A DNA stretch of 64,000 bases from an uncultured Magnetospirillum sp. (GCF_903853455.1 NZ_CAINTR010000213.1:1-64000), one strand, 5' to 3'. Shown: positions 8,301 through 16,633, numbered from the stretch's first letter. The notes: a model not told the origin generated them from the letters alone. A program made the numbers and translations.

Positions 8301-9508
8301 ATCCCCTGTTTCGCCACCCAGGCAGCGGCTCCTAGCCCGGCATGGCGGCCGGTGGCGAAGCTGCCGGTCAGCAGGTAGCCGCCGGTGGGGGCTTCCCAGT
8401 CCAGCATCTCGCCGGCCACGAAGACACCGGGCAGCGATTTCAGCATCAGATGTTCGTCCAGATCCTCGAAACGCACGCCGCCGGCGGTGGAGATGGCTTC
8501 CGCCAGCGGCCGGGCCTGCAGCAGCGGCAGCGGCAAGGCCTTGATCTCGGCGGCCGCCAACACCGGGTTGTCCAGCACGTCGCGCGGCAGCAATTCCCGC
8601 AGCAGGCCCAGCGCCGCCGGCCCCAGCGGCAGCATCCGTTTGAAGAAGGTGGCTTGCGAGCGCGAGCCGCGCGGCTTGGACAGGGCCGCCAGGATCCGTT
8701 CCTCGCTCCAGTCGGGCATCAGGTCCAGGGTGGCCATGGCGATGCCCTGGGCGGCGATGGCGTCGCGCAACGCGCCGGACAGGGCATAGACGCAGCCGCC
8801 CTCGATGCCGGACTCGGTCAGGGTGATCTCGCCGCGCACGGTGCGGCCGTCGAACGCCAGTTCCACCGTCTCCAGGTGCTGACCGGCGTAGCGCTCGACG
8901 AAATGGGGGCTCCAACCCAGGTCAAAGCCGCAATTGGCCGGCTTCATGGGCGCGATGGCGACGCCGCGCGCCGCCAGCAGTTCGGCCCAGGACCCGTCCG
9001 AGCCCAGATGCGGCCACGAGGCGCCGCCCAGCGCCAGCACCGTCGCCTCGGGCGCCACCACCACCTCGCCGGCCGGCGCGCGGAAGCGCAGGCGCCCGTC
9101 CTCGGTCCAGCCCTTCCAGCGGTGGCGGGCGTGGAGGACGACCCCCATGCCCCGCAGCCGGCGCAGCCAGGCCCGCAGCAGCGGTGCCGCCTTCATCTCG
9201 TCCGGGAACACCCGGCCGGAGCTGCCGACGAAGGTGTCGATGCCCAGCCCCTTGGCCCAGTTGCGCAGATCGGCCGGGCCGAACTCGGACAGCAGGGCGT
9301 GGAACAGCCCGGCGCGGGCGCCGTAGCGGGGGATGAAGCTGCCCATGGCTTCGGAATGGGTGAGGTTGAGACCGCCCTTGCCGGCCAGCAGGAACTTGCG
9401 CCCCGGCGACGGCATGGCGTCATAGACCGTGACGGCGACGCCCCGCTCGGCCAGAGCCTCGGCCGCCATCAGACCCGCCGGTCCGCCACCGATGACGATT
9501 ACGGGCAT
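8297..9508 (-). CDS. NAD(P)/FAD-dependent oxidoreductase (HI0933/BaiN-like, TIGR03862 type)
   Basis: Flavoprotein of 403 residues. The N-terminal dinucleotide-binding motif is VIVIGGGPAGLMAAEAL, followed by the family signature GRKFLLAGKGGLNLTHSE at about residues 35-53. The C-terminal FAD contact region (AGGVRFEDLDE...GVFVAGEMLDWE...GGYLLTGSF) is complete. The ATG at 9508 was chosen because the longer frame upstream runs into the repeat-containing spacer. The physiological substrate of this family is not established. Its stop overlaps that of the convergent UspA gene. Confidence 0.88.
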   Translation of the reverse strand: MPVIVIGGGPAGLMAAEALAERGVAVTVYDAMPSPGRKFLLAGKGGLNLTHSEAMGSFIPRYGARAGLFHALLSEFGPADLRNWAKGLGIDTFVGSSGRVFPDEMKAAPLLRAWLRRLRGMGVVLHARHRWKGWTEDGRLRFRAPAGEVVVAPEATVLALGGASWPHLGSDGSWAELLAARGVAIAPMKPANCGFDLGWSPHFVERYAGQHLETVELAFDGRTVRGEITLTESGIEGGCVYALSGALRDAIAAQGIAMATLDLMPDWSEERILAALSKPRGSRSQATFFKRMLPLGPAALGLLRELLPRDVLDNPVLAAAEIKALPLPLLQARPLAEAISTAGGVRFEDLDEHLMLKSLPGVFVAGEMLDWEAPTGGYLLTGSFATGRHAGLGAAAWVAKQGI

Positions 9509-9628
9509 GGCATTTCCCCCGCCGTTCTGCGGCTTGATTTTTGTATCATCGCCGATGTTATCACGGATTGGCGCGCCGGTAAAAATTCCGCAGTCATACC
9601 GACGAACCACTATCGTGGCTCGTCTATG

Positions 9629-9716
9629 GTCCCTCAGGCGCCGGGCGCTCGCGCTTGGCTTACACGGCAGGCACGCGCAGGCGTGCAATCATATGTTTGC
9701 CAGCGAAGCTGGCGGC
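9629..9716 (-). repeat. multi-hairpin intergenic repeat, copy A
   Basis: Read on the minus strand it contains gccagcttcgctggc, then gcacgcctgcgcgtgc, then aagccaagcgcgagcgcccg followed by gcgcctgagggac. This matches in order the hairpin series of copies C and E. It lies between two genes transcribed on the minus strand. Confidence 0.7.
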
Positions 9717-9737
9717 CTTCGGCCTTGCCTTCTCCCC

Positions 9738-9760
9738 ATCGAACTGAAAATCAGTTCGAT
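9738..9760 (-). terminator. 10-bp hairpin after the APH/P-loop kinase gene
   Basis: Perfect inverted repeat atcgaactga-aaa-tcagttcgat, 14 bp beyond the kinase stop. There is no clear U tract, so it may be a weak terminator, an RNA-stabilising stem or an extra hairpin of repeat copy A. Confidence 0.4.
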
Positions 9761-9773
9761 GGCTCGGGCGGGA

Positions 9774-11285
9774 TCACACCCCCAGCGCGGCTCGGCCCGC
9801 CGCCAGCGACACATCCTTGGAGGGGGAGCTGTCGATGTGGATCCAGCCGATGACTCCCAGGTCGTAGGCCAACTGCCGTTCCAGCACCTCCGGGGTGGCG
9901 TCGGAGACATTGGCCTTGCGCGCACGGATGCGGGCGGCGGCCAGATCCGGCGGCGCCTCCAGCCACAAGCCGTCGAACTGCACCCCGGCCACGGCCGCCA
10001 CCGCCTCGATGGCGGCGCGCTCCTCCGGCCTGGCGAACACCGCGTCGGCCACCGCCGAATGACCGGCCGCCAGCAGGGCGGCGCAGGTGTCGTACAGGGT
10101 CTGGTAGGTGCGGCGGCCGATCTCGGGGGCATAGCCCTCGGGGCCGAGGCGGTCGTGGATGGACACGCCCATCAGATGCTTGCGCAAGCTGTCGCTGCGG
10201 ACCACCGCCGCGCCGGGAACCGCCATGAACGGCGCCAGTTCGCGGCCCATGCGCGACTTGCCGCTGCCCGACAGGCCGCCGACCGCCAGCAGGCGCGGCG
10301 GCGGCGGCGACAGATAGTCCAGGGCGGCGTCGAGATAGCCCCGCGCCTCGGCCGCCAAGGCCTCGCTCCCGCTTTGCGCGGACATGGTGGCGCAGACATG
10401 GGCGCGGATGGCGGCGCGGGCCGACAGGAACAGCGGCAGCGGGGCGATGCCCTCGAAATCGCCCGACAGGTCGAGATAGTGGTTCATCACCCAGTTGGCC
10501 ATGTGGCGCTGGCCGCGATGATCCAGGTCCATCAGCAGGAAGGCGAGGTCGTAGATCACGTCGATGCAGGCGATGTCTTCCGAGAACTCGATGGCGTCGA
10601 ACAGCGCCGGCTTGCCTTCGAACAGACAGATATTGCCCAGATGCAGGTCGCCGTGGCACCAGCGCACCTTTCCGGCCGCGCGGCGTCGGTCCAGCAGCGG
10701 GGCGTGGCGGGCCAGGGCGGCGGCGGAGACCGCCGCCAGCCGCTCCACCTTGTCCAGCTCCAGGATGGCGGGGGCATGGGCCAGCATGGAGGCGCGGTTG
10801 GTGTCGATGGTCCAGGCCAATCCCGGGGCGCCGCCCCGGTCGGGACGCGGCGGCGCCGCCTGATGGAAGGCGAAGATGGCTTCGGTCAGCTCGTTGAGGC
10901 GGGTTCGGTCCAGCCCGTCGGTGCGCACCAGCCGGTCGAACAGGGTGGCCTGGTCGAAGCGGCGCATCTCCACCACCCAATCCACCACCTCGCCGTTACC
11001 GTCGAGGGCCAGACTCCCGTCGCCCTGGCGGGTCACCGACCGGACGCCGAGATAGAGGGCGGGGGTGGCGCGGCGGTTGATGGCCAGTTCGGCGGCGCAG
11101 GCGGCCTGGCGCGCCGCCAGGCTGGTGAAGTCGAGGAAGGGCAGGCGGACTGCCTTCTTCAGCTTGAAGACGCGGTCGCCGGCCAGGAAGAGGGCGGAGA
11201 TATGGGTATCGACGCGCTCGACCGCCGCACCGTCATGACTGGCCGGATCGGCCAGGAAGGCGATGATGGCGGCCTGGGCGAACAT
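9774..11285 (-). CDS. fused aminoglycoside-phosphotransferase-like/P-loop kinase protein
   Basis: Cytoplasmic 503-residue protein with two kinase-like modules. The N-terminal part (about 1-320) has APH-fold features: FKLKKAVRLPFLDF, catalytic loop WCHGDLHLGNICLF and metal-binding FDAIEFSEDIA. The C-terminal part (about 335-503) is an AAA/zeta-toxin-like P-loop kinase with Walker A GGLSGSGKSRMG. This fused architecture is widespread and of unknown substrate; despite the name there is no reason to expect antibiotic resistance. The ATG abuts the dcd stop (1 bp), so it is probably co-transcribed with dcd. Confidence 0.85.
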   Translation of the reverse strand: MFAQAAIIAFLADPASHDGAAVERVDTHISALFLAGDRVFKLKKAVRLPFLDFTSLAARQAACAAELAINRRATPALYLGVRSVTRQGDGSLALDGNGEVVDWVVEMRRFDQATLFDRLVRTDGLDRTRLNELTEAIFAFHQAAPPRPDRGGAPGLAWTIDTNRASMLAHAPAILELDKVERLAAVSAAALARHAPLLDRRRAAGKVRWCHGDLHLGNICLFEGKPALFDAIEFSEDIACIDVIYDLAFLLMDLDHRGQRHMANWVMNHYLDLSGDFEGIAPLPLFLSARAAIRAHVCATMSAQSGSEALAAEARGYLDAALDYLSPPPPRLLAVGGLSGSGKSRMGRELAPFMAVPGAAVVRSDSLRKHLMGVSIHDRLGPEGYAPEIGRRTYQTLYDTCAALLAAGHSAVADAVFARPEERAAIEAVAAVAGVQFDGLWLEAPPDLAAARIRARKANVSDATPEVLERQLAYDLGVIGWIHIDSSPSKDVSLAAGRAALGV

Positions 11286-11840
11286 CTAGAGCCGGGGCAG
11301 GGTGACACCCTGCTGGCCCTGATACTTGCCGGCGCGGTCGCCGTAGGAGGTCTCGCACACCGAATCACCTTTCAGGAAGATGAACTGGCAGGCGCCCTCG
11401 TTGGCGTAGATCTTGGCGGGCAGCGGCGTGGTGTTGGAGAATTCCAGGGTCACGTGGCCTTCCCATTCGGGCTCCAGCGGCGTGACGTTGACGATGATGC
11501 CGCAGCGGGCATAGGTGGACTTGCCCAGGCAGATCACCAGCACGTCGCGCGGGATGCGGAAATATTCCACCGTGCGCGCCAGGGCGAAGCTGTTGGGGGG
11601 GATGACGCAGACATCGTTCTCGCGGTCGACGAAGCTTTGGGCCGAGAACGCTTTGGGGTCCACCACCGCCGAATCCACATTGGTGAAGATCTTGAACTCG
11701 CGGCTGACGCGGGCGTCGTAGCCGTAGGAGGACAGGCCGTAGGAGATGACGCCTTCGCGTTGCAGCTTTTCCGTGAACGGCTCGATCATGCCGTTCTTGG
11801 TGGCCATTTCGCGAATCCAGGTGTCGGGCATGACGGACAT
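11286..11840 (-). CDS. dcd: dCTP deaminase
   Basis: Converts dCTP to dUTP for thymidylate synthesis. The 184-residue length fits the family. Signatures present are [14 protein letters not shown], nucleotide-binding [12 protein letters not shown] and catalytic Glu in [17 protein letters not shown]. The C-terminal segment [12 protein letters not shown] is the usual lid. The first two ATGs (MSVMPDTW) are both possible starts. It is upstream of, and nearly fused to, the APH/P-loop kinase gene. Confidence 0.96.
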   Translation of the reverse strand: MSVMPDTWIREMATKNGMIEPFTEKLQREGVISYGLSSYGYDARVSREFKIFTNVDSAVVDPKAFSAQSFVDRENDVCVIPPNSFALARTVEYFRIPRDVLVICLGKSTYARCGIIVNVTPLEPEWEGHVTLEFSNTTPLPAKIYANEGACQFIFLKGDSVCETSYGDRAGKYQGQQGVTLPRL

Positions 11841-11855
11841 TTGTTGGCGACTCCC

Positions 11856-12044
11856 TCAGGTCTCGGGGACTTGTAGCGTAAGGTCCGCGTCGGGACAAGG
11901 GGGGCTCTCGGCTTCGGTGCGGGCGCGGCTCTGGGCCTTGCGCCGCGCCAGATTGGCCCGCAGGGCCTCGGCCTGTCGCCGGCTGCGCTCGTCGGCGTCG
12001 GCCTTGCCTTTTTCCGACAGTTTGGGGCGGTCAGCATCGTTCAT
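11856..12044 (-). CDS. small charged hypothetical protein upstream of dcd
   Basis: A 62-residue strongly charged, probably helical protein beginning MNDADRPKLSEKGKAD, with an Arg/Ala-rich middle. A GTG three codons upstream is an alternative start. It lies 15 bp before dcd on the same strand. Similar short Lys/Arg/Ala-rich proteins occur beside housekeeping genes in alphaproteobacteria; function unknown. Confidence 0.6.
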   Translation of the reverse strand: MNDADRPKLSEKGKADADERSRRQAEALRANLARRKAQSRARTEAESPPCPDADLTLQVPET

Positions 12045-12168
12045 GGGCGCCACTATTCCCGTCCGAGAGGGTGGTCGTCAAGATCGCCCTTAAAGACGCT
12101 TGCGTCGTGAAAACGGCTGTGGCATAAAGCGCCCTCCTCGCAGGCCGGTTCGTCCGGGGCTTGGTGTT

Positions 12169-12244
12169 GCTGCCGTAGCTCAGTCGGTAGAGCATACCCT
12201 TGGTAAGGGTAAGGTCGAAGGTTCGATTCCTTTCGGCAGCACCA
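12169..12244 (+). tRNA. tRNA-Thr (GGT)
   Basis: Complete cloverleaf. The acceptor stem pairs GCTGCCG with CGGCAGC, and CCA is encoded. Anticodon stem taccc/gggta encloses loop ttggtaa with anticodon GGT, and the T arm contains GGTTCGATTCC. Its 3' half is duplicated at 20980-21027, making this gene the integration site of the 8.8-kb element that follows. Confidence 0.97.
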
Positions 12245-12298
12245 TTTTCCTCTTGGATATCAAGAGCTTACGGCCCGCCCAGAAGGCGGGCCTTTTGC
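12198..12298 (+). repeat. attL: tRNA-Thr 3' half plus terminator
   Basis: About 101 bp starting in the anticodon stem (ccttggtaagggtaaggtcg) and running through the tRNA end to a GC hairpin with a T tract. It is nearly identical to 20980-21082. The two copies bound the integrated element. Several mismatches (for example gatatcaag versus gaattcaag) show that the copies have diverged. Confidence 0.9.
12273..12297 (+). terminator. rho-independent terminator after tRNA-Thr
   Basis: Stem gcccgcc-caga-aggcgggc followed by cttttgct. The same hairpin ends the attR copy at 21056-21080. Confidence 0.75.
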
Positions 12299-12309
12299 TT
12301 GCCCCCTCA

Positions 12310-12333
12310 AGAGTCGGCACCGAGTCGGCACCA
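12310..12333 (+). repeat. 24-bp direct repeat, left-end copy (two iterons)
   Basis: Two tandem gagtcggcacc units, identical over 24 bp to 20831-20854 near the other end of the element. A third partial unit (ggagtcggcaccgag) lies near 12368. Their placement just inside both element ends suggests arm-type integrase or excisionase binding sites. Confidence 0.6.
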
Positions 12334-12387
12334 TGAACCTCGTATCTGCTGCCGCTCGGATGGGCGGAGTCGGCACCGAGCCGCCGG

Positions 12388-12882
12388 TCACTGCCCTTCC
12401 CGGTTCCGCGCCAGCATGGCTTGGGCGGCGGCGAGGAGTTCCGTCACGTCTTCCCCGGCGACCTTGCGAGCGGCAATATCGTTCAGGATATCCCTTGCAG
12501 AGGCGTAGGCATCTGCCACCTCAGCCGGGGTCATCTCAGGCTTGGTCACGATGGAGCCGGACACTTCCAGGCCAAGAGGTGCCTCACGCCAGCCACAGCG
12601 ACGAGAAAGCCACCATGTTGAAGCGGGGACACTGCCGCGCCGCATCGCCTCAACGAGGGTTGCAGCCGCCAACGCCTCGACCGAGGCAGCCCCTGTCGCC
12701 AATTCGGTGGCGAAGTGCTTGCGAATGGTGGGTTCCGATACCGGGCGGCCCGTGGCCGGGTTCTTCACGAGTGACGCAATCCGGCCAGCGGGGAAGCCAG
12801 CGGCGGACAAGGTTTCGACGATGGTCCGCATCTCGTCCGTGGGGCGAAATGGCGGGCGACCGTGGGGCTTTTTTTCGGTCAT
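12388..12882 (-). CDS. phage terminase-small-subunit-like HTH protein
   Basis: 164 residues, start fixed by TTAGGAG 6 nt upstream of the ATG. An Arg/Pro-rich N-terminus (KKPHGRPPFRPT) precedes a helix-turn-helix (TLSAAGFPAGRIASLV, then EPTIRKHF). Then comes the pattern ATLVEAMRRG and TWWLSRRCGWREAP, which resembles the conserved phage small protein ending in FWLKTRAGW. Such proteins are often annotated as terminase small subunits that select DNA for packaging. It is the gene nearest attL, where satellites commonly keep terS. No large subunit is present. Confidence 0.65.
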   Translation of the reverse strand: MTEKKPHGRPPFRPTDEMRTIVETLSAAGFPAGRIASLVKNPATGRPVSEPTIRKHFATELATGAASVEALAAATLVEAMRRGSVPASTWWLSRRCGWREAPLGLEVSGSIVTKPEMTPAEVADAYASARDILNDIAARKVAGEDVTELLAAAQAMLARNREGQ

Positions 12883-13050
12883 GGTGGCTCCTAAGGGGGA
12901 AAAGTAAAGCGGATGGGTGTCGATAGTACCGACACCCTTCTCGTCGTCGGGGCGGGCGTCCTGCATTCCGCCGGGAGTCTGAAGGGGGTAGCGTTTCGCG
13001 ACCCCCTTGCAATGTTCGTCAGACGGTGGGGGGGGCTATTGCGGGTCGAG

Positions 13051-13066
13051 TTTCCACCGTGGCAAC
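13051..13066. repeat. CCAC-N-GTGG palindrome 1 (half-degenerate)
   Basis: tttccac-c-gtggcaac. The reverse strand matches a segment inside the Rha-like gene (17790-17832). It is one of four palindromes with a common CCAC-N-GTGG core in the 472-bp non-coding stretch 12883-13354. Confidence 0.6.
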
Positions 13067-13085
13067 ACGATCCATCTCCGCCAGA

Positions 13086-13106
13086 CCCGTTCCACGGTGT
13101 AACGGG
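13086..13106. repeat. CCAC-N-GTGG palindrome 2
   Basis: cccgttccac-g-gtgtaacggg: ten-base arms with one mismatch around a single central base. Confidence 0.6.
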
Positions 13107-13149
13107 GTATCAAGGGTGGTGGAGGGCTCCGAAGCAAGTCGGTCAACCA

Positions 13150-13170
13150 CCCGCCCCACGGTGGGGCGGG
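13150..13170. repeat. CCAC-N-GTGG palindrome 3 (perfect)
   Basis: cccgccccac-g-gtggggcggg: perfect ten-base arms around one base. The core matches the neighbouring palindromes while the outer arms differ. Confidence 0.7.
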
Positions 13171-13187
13171 GTGTATCTCCGAGGTTT

Positions 13188-13202
13188 TTGCCACCGTGGC
13201 AA
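13188..13202. repeat. CCAC-N-GTGG palindrome 4
   Basis: ttgccac-c-gtggcaa: perfect seven-base arms. On the minus strand, the 43 bp ending here match the Rha-like gene at about 36 of 43 positions. Confidence 0.7.
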
Positions 13203-13354
13203 TAACCCCCATCTTCGCCAGAGCCGCCCAAAAGGTCACAGTAAAAACCCGTGAAACATCCGCCCGGCCCCAACGGAAGGGACCGGGCACCACGTCGCCG
13301 TTCCCCACCGGCGAGGTGGTCGGCGTTGGCGTCTTCCATCGCCAGAGCCGGGAA

Positions 13355-13765
13355 TTACGAGGACCGCATGTGCTGCTGTAACGCGGCCTGAATCCGGCCC
13401 ACAGCGTCCTTCACCTCCTCAATGGTCACCCGGACCATTCCCTGGGGGGCCTGACCGGAATGGCCATATTCGAGAGACGTGATATAGACACAGCAGTTCG
13501 AAATGAAGATTTTCGCCTTCATGTCGAGAGGCCCTGTAAGCAAAGCGATATCGCTTGAATAATCGCCAATCGGGCGGGTTTCCGAGGCCGGGGCACCAAA
13601 CGTGATTTGCCAGTTATCCCGAGCGAATCCAGACTTGACGGGGGTTTTTTCCAAAATCCCACGGTGAAGCGCCAGGGCGACCTGACGAACTAAGTCCTCG
13701 GTCATGGTGGTGATAGCGGCCTCAAATTTGTCGAAAGAGGCGTTGAAGTCGAACAGCGTTCCCAC
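13355..13765 (-). CDS. HK97 gp10-like head-tail/neck protein
   Basis: 136 residues, GTG start (VGTLFDFNASFDKFEA) three bases after the preceding gene's stop. The region LVRQVALALHRGILEKTPV followed by KSGFARDNWQITFG is the gp10/neck-protein pattern in which a TPV..G segment precedes a conserved Trp. This points to a head-completion or tail-joining role in a virion. The C-terminus has the usual helical tail. It is in a run with the XkdF-like gene. Finding it without portal or tail genes suggests helper dependence or decay. Confidence 0.7.
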   Translation of the reverse strand: MGTLFDFNASFDKFEAAITTMTEDLVRQVALALHRGILEKTPVKSGFARDNWQITFGAPASETRPIGDYSSDIALLTGPLDMKAKIFISNCCVYITSLEYGHSGQAPQGMVRVTIEEVKDAVGRIQAALQQHMRSS

Positions 13766-13767
13766 GG

Positions 13768-14637
13768 CTATCGACCCATGGCGCGGCAAAGCCGCAAGAG
13801 CACGCTGTCGCCCGCCTTGGCGATGTTCTCCGAGGCGGAGACGACGGCCCGCGCCTTGTCCAGCAGCTTGCCATCCTTGTGGGCCTGGGCGGCGTCGGTG
13901 AGGGCGCGGACGGCAGCAGCAGCGAGGGGGACCTGAACGGCGAGGCGGTCCATGGCGGAAAGGCGGGCCGTGTTGGAAAGGGCCATGTCCTCGGCATCCC
14001 GCAAGTTGGCGGACATGTCTTCGAGAATGGTCCGGCCACCACGAGGGGCGGCCATCTCCGCCGCCGCGTCGGATTTTATCAGCCGGATCAAGGGCGATTC
14101 CGTGGCTGCCAACGAGGCGGCGACCGAATCCAGAGCCGCCGTGGCCTTGGCGATGACTTGCGCCGGGGTCAAGGCCGGAGCGGCTACCGTCCGGCCCGTG
14201 AGCACCTCGGCAAAAGAGCGAGCCGTCCGGGCCGGAGAAGCCGATTTGTTGATGGTGACCCGCTGGCCGACGCCGCCAATGCTGAATGCCCGGTAGGTGC
14301 CGTCCGCCACCTTGGCGAAGACCTCTGGAGACAAGCGGAACCCGACCCACCAACCCACCTTGCCGAGGTCAATGCCCAGGGCGTCTTGCTTGGCCTTGGT
14401 AAAGACGAAGGACTCGACCAATTCGCCTACGCCGATGGTGGTGTGAAGCTCACCGGCCTTGCGGCAGTCCTCGGCGAAGGAATACGCGGCCTTCTCCAGT
14501 TCGTCCTCTGAAATGATATCGCCCTGGCTATCCACGACCGGGATTCCGTTCTCCTCAATGATCGAGGCCCACCCGAACGCGAGGCGCTGAGGTGTGTCGA
14601 TTTTCGAGATGGTGATTGTCTCGCGGATGGTAATCAT
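13768..14637 (-). CDS. XkdF-like phage protein (putative prohead protease/scaffold)
   Basis: 289 residues. Residues 1-130 match the XkdF pattern: LAFGWASIIEENGIPVVDSQ, then GDIISEDELEKAAY, a GELH segment, LVESFVFT, GWWVGFRLSPEVFAKV and YRAFSIGG. XkdF proteins lie at the prohead-protease position in phage head operons. Residues 140-289 are Ala-rich and helical, which suits a fused scaffold-like domain. Its ATG overlaps the upstream stop (TGATG), so translation is coupled. Function is inferred from family position. Confidence 0.75.
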   Translation of the reverse strand: MITIRETITISKIDTPQRLAFGWASIIEENGIPVVDSQGDIISEDELEKAAYSFAEDCRKAGELHTTIGVGELVESFVFTKAKQDALGIDLGKVGWWVGFRLSPEVFAKVADGTYRAFSIGGVGQRVTINKSASPARTARSFAEVLTGRTVAAPALTPAQVIAKATAALDSVAASLAATESPLIRLIKSDAAAEMAAPRGGRTILEDMSANLRDAEDMALSNTARLSAMDRLAVQVPLAAAAVRALTDAAQAHKDGKLLDKARAVVSASENIAKAGDSVLLRLCRAMGR

Positions 14638-15260
14638 CACGCGGCCTTCTGGGTCTGAGCGACGACGCACTGGAGCACGGCGCGACCGCACGCGGCGATA
14701 TCGGTATCCGCCGAAATGAGCATCTGGCCAGCGTCTCCGCAAGTGTCGTACTTCGCATGTGCGGTCGAGGTCCACAAAAGGCGCATCGCCCCAAGGGTGG
14801 CGTCGTCGGTGGAGTCGGCGACATGCGCGACTCCTGATGTGGTAGCCAACTCGGCGGTAGCGGCACGGTGGGCGGCGAAGGTGGCCAGCAAGCCGGAAAC
14901 CTGACTGGCCAGAACCGCGCCGAGGTCGGCGATATCGTGGGCCAGCACCTTGCAACGGGTCTGGTCTGCCGCCCCCTGGATCACCACCACCTGGGCGCGG
15001 GCAGCCTCAAGGGTCTGACGGGCCTCGGCCAAGGCGGCGGCGATCTCGTCGGCGCGGCGACGGGCGACCAGAGCAACGTCGAGTCCCTTGGCAATGGCAG
15101 CTTCAGTGCCACCGGCGAGGAATCGGGCAAGAGCGCCGGGGGCCGGGCGGTCGGTGGCCTCCGCCATTGCCACAGCCTTGGCGTGCTCTGCCTCCAATTC
15201 CCCAACCATCTTGCTCAACTCGCGCACCTGGGCGGAGGCCGTTTCAATTTTCGACGTCAT
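14637..15260 (-). CDS. coiled-coil phage-element protein
   Basis: Unrecognised 207-residue protein. Residues 5-35 and 70-110 are Ala/Glu/Arg-rich heptad-like helices. The C-terminal third contains Cys residues (YDTCGDAG, AACGRAVLQC). The start has an AAGGA ribosome site 9 nt away. It is translationally coupled to the XkdF-like gene, which suggests a structural or scaffolding role in the same assembly module. Confidence 0.6.
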   Translation of the reverse strand: MTSKIETASAQVRELSKMVGELEAEHAKAVAMAEATDRPAPGALARFLAGGTEAAIAKGLDVALVARRRADEIAAALAEARQTLEAARAQVVVIQGAADQTRCKVLAHDIADLGAVLASQVSGLLATFAAHRAATAELATTSGVAHVADSTDDATLGAMRLLWTSTAHAKYDTCGDAGQMLISADTDIAACGRAVLQCVVAQTQKAA

Positions 15261-15376
15261 TTTCAGATTTCCTTCGTTCTAAACGCCGCTGGGGGGCGTC
15301 AGGTCAATTGGGGCACCCCAGCCGCCCTTACTGTCGTTCTTGCCGCCACGGGTCTCCGGGCGGGTGGTGGTGGGTG

Positions 15377-16339
15377 TTAGTTGCGGAACCCCGGCATGTA
15401 GGAACCGTCATCGCTGTGGCCATAGCCCGGAGCGGTCTTCTTGCCGCCAGAGTCGGAATACCCACCCTCGGAGAGCTTGAGGAAATTGGCCGGGCGGATC
15501 ATGGAGTCGATGGTGCATTTCCAGTCAGACGTCGTGCCCAACAGAAACCCGCTTTTGGGGATCAACGCCATAGCAGCCCGGAAACCTTCGATTCCACCAG
15601 CGTCGAGGATTCGAGCCTTGATCTGTTTCCGCCGCTCGTCCGTGAGCCGGGAGGCGAGGGAAAGGCCATGCTTGCTTGCCACGGCGTTGTAGGCGTCGAG
15701 ACCCTCCTGAATGTCTTTGCTGTCGCCAGCTTTCACCGGCGGGGAGGAAGAGGCCGCCATGGTGGTGGGCGGGTTGTCGAACAGGTGCCCGTCGTCCTCG
15801 AAATCAGGTGGCACCCAAAAAGGCGGATCGGTCTCTTCTTTGGTTTCTTCATTGGTTTCTTCACTGGTATCTTCTGGGGTGCTGATCTGCACCGGGGTCC
15901 CGGTGCTAATCTGCCCCTCCCCCCGGTGCTGATCCGCACCTACCTTCGCACCCTTACCCCGGTGCTGATCCGCACCTACCTGAGTCAGCCATTCCGGGTT
16001 ATCGGCGTCGAGTCCACTGAGGCGGAACCCGTCGCGTCCCCCGACACGATCACGCTTGAGAAGCCCCATGGCGATCAGAGAGCGGACACCACGCCGAACG
16101 GTGGCGGCGGCGTTATCGGCCATTGCGGACGCCCTCTTGGGATCGGTTCCCGGTGCAGCGATACCAAGGCCAAGAACACGGCGGAGAAAAGAAGTGGACG
16201 GATAGCAGAAGCCAGAATTATCAGCGTGCCTTGCAATGGCAACGTACAATCTAGTCGTGAAGCACAGCCCTTGTTCGCGGATGGTCCATGCTGGTATCAT
16301 CGCAAACTTACTATTGAATTTCGCATTTTCTTCGGACAT
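15377..16339 (-). CDS. element replication protein (HTH, phage O-like)
   Basis: 320 residues. The N-terminus (MIPAWTIREQG; LYVAIARHADNSGFCYPS) is the winged-helix seen in phage and plasmid replication-initiation proteins. It is followed by a low-complexity linker with two repeats of VGADQHRGxG and a TSEETNEETKEETD acidic run. The C-terminal helical region (about 215-290) resembles DnaT/O-type loader-recruiting domains. It is preceded by the excisionase gene and a hairpin terminator, so it may be expressed separately. In satellites, rep sits in this position. Confidence 0.7.
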   Translation of the reverse strand: MSEENAKFNSKFAMIPAWTIREQGLCFTTRLYVAIARHADNSGFCYPSTSFLRRVLGLGIAAPGTDPKRASAMADNAAATVRRGVRSLIAMGLLKRDRVGGRDGFRLSGLDADNPEWLTQVGADQHRGKGAKVGADQHRGEGQISTGTPVQISTPEDTSEETNEETKEETDPPFWVPPDFEDDGHLFDNPPTTMAASSSPPVKAGDSKDIQEGLDAYNAVASKHGLSLASRLTDERRKQIKARILDAGGIEGFRAAMALIPKSGFLLGTTSDWKCTIDSMIRPANFLKLSEGGYSDSGGKKTAPGYGHSDDGSYMPGFRN

Positions 16340-16387
16340 TATGTTTCTCGTAACTGGTGGTCATCGCTTTGCCTCGTTGCCACCAAC

Positions 16388-16421
16388 CAAAACCCTTCCG
16401 GCCTTATCACCGGAGGGGTTT
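16388..16421 (-). terminator. hairpin terminator between excisionase and rep genes
   Basis: aacccttccgg-ccttatca-ccggaggggtt lies directly after the excisionase stop on the minus strand, with T-rich flanks on both sides (ttttctttt and, on the minus strand, ttttgg). It could terminate or attenuate transcription entering rep. Confidence 0.6.
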
Positions 16422-16426
16422 TTCTT

Positions 16427-16633
16427 TTATGCCGACTTGCTGATGGCGTCCGCCGTGGACGTGACGCGACGGTCATTCAGCCAAGAGTCGAATTCGTCAA
16501 TTTTATACAGCGTGAGGCGAGAGCCGACGCGGATGTAGGGCGGCCCGCCTCCGACAGTGGCCAGCTTTTCCAGCAGGCGGACGCTCACGTGTGCTCGCTC
16601 CGCTGCCTCGCGGCGGCGCAGATAGACTGTCAT
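16427..16633 (-). CDS. AlpA/MerR-like excisionase or regulator
   Basis: 68-residue winged-helix protein of the excisionase family. MTVYLRRREAAERAHVSVR is the recognition helix-turn-helix, followed by VGGGPPYIRVGSRLTLYKI as the wing, and EFDSWLNDRRV as the C-terminal helix. AlpA proteins activate or direct excision of P4-like and PICI elements. It is divergent from the resolvase gene across a 236-bp spacer with an inverted repeat. Confidence 0.85.
   Translation of the reverse strand: MTVYLRRREAAERAHVSVRLLEKLATVGGGPPYIRVGSRLTLYKIDEFDSWLNDRRVTSTADAISKSA

Noticed and set aside
9774-11285. Aminoglycoside resistance gene
   Set aside because: The APH-like domain is fused to a P-loop kinase in a widespread housekeeping-type architecture next to dcd; resistance is not supported.
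12310-12333. ggcaccgagtcgg resembles the 3' hairpin of a type II tracrRNA
   Set aside because: The match is 13 bases, it is repeated as iterons at both ends of an integrated element, and there is no cas gene or CRISPR array anywhere in the window.
13019-13339. Two overlapping minus-strand frames of 90-106 codons with MxxxATV-like peptides
   Set aside because: The similarity to the Rha-like protein is confined to about 14 residues around the palindromes and in different frames; better explained as relic or repeat sequence than as genes.
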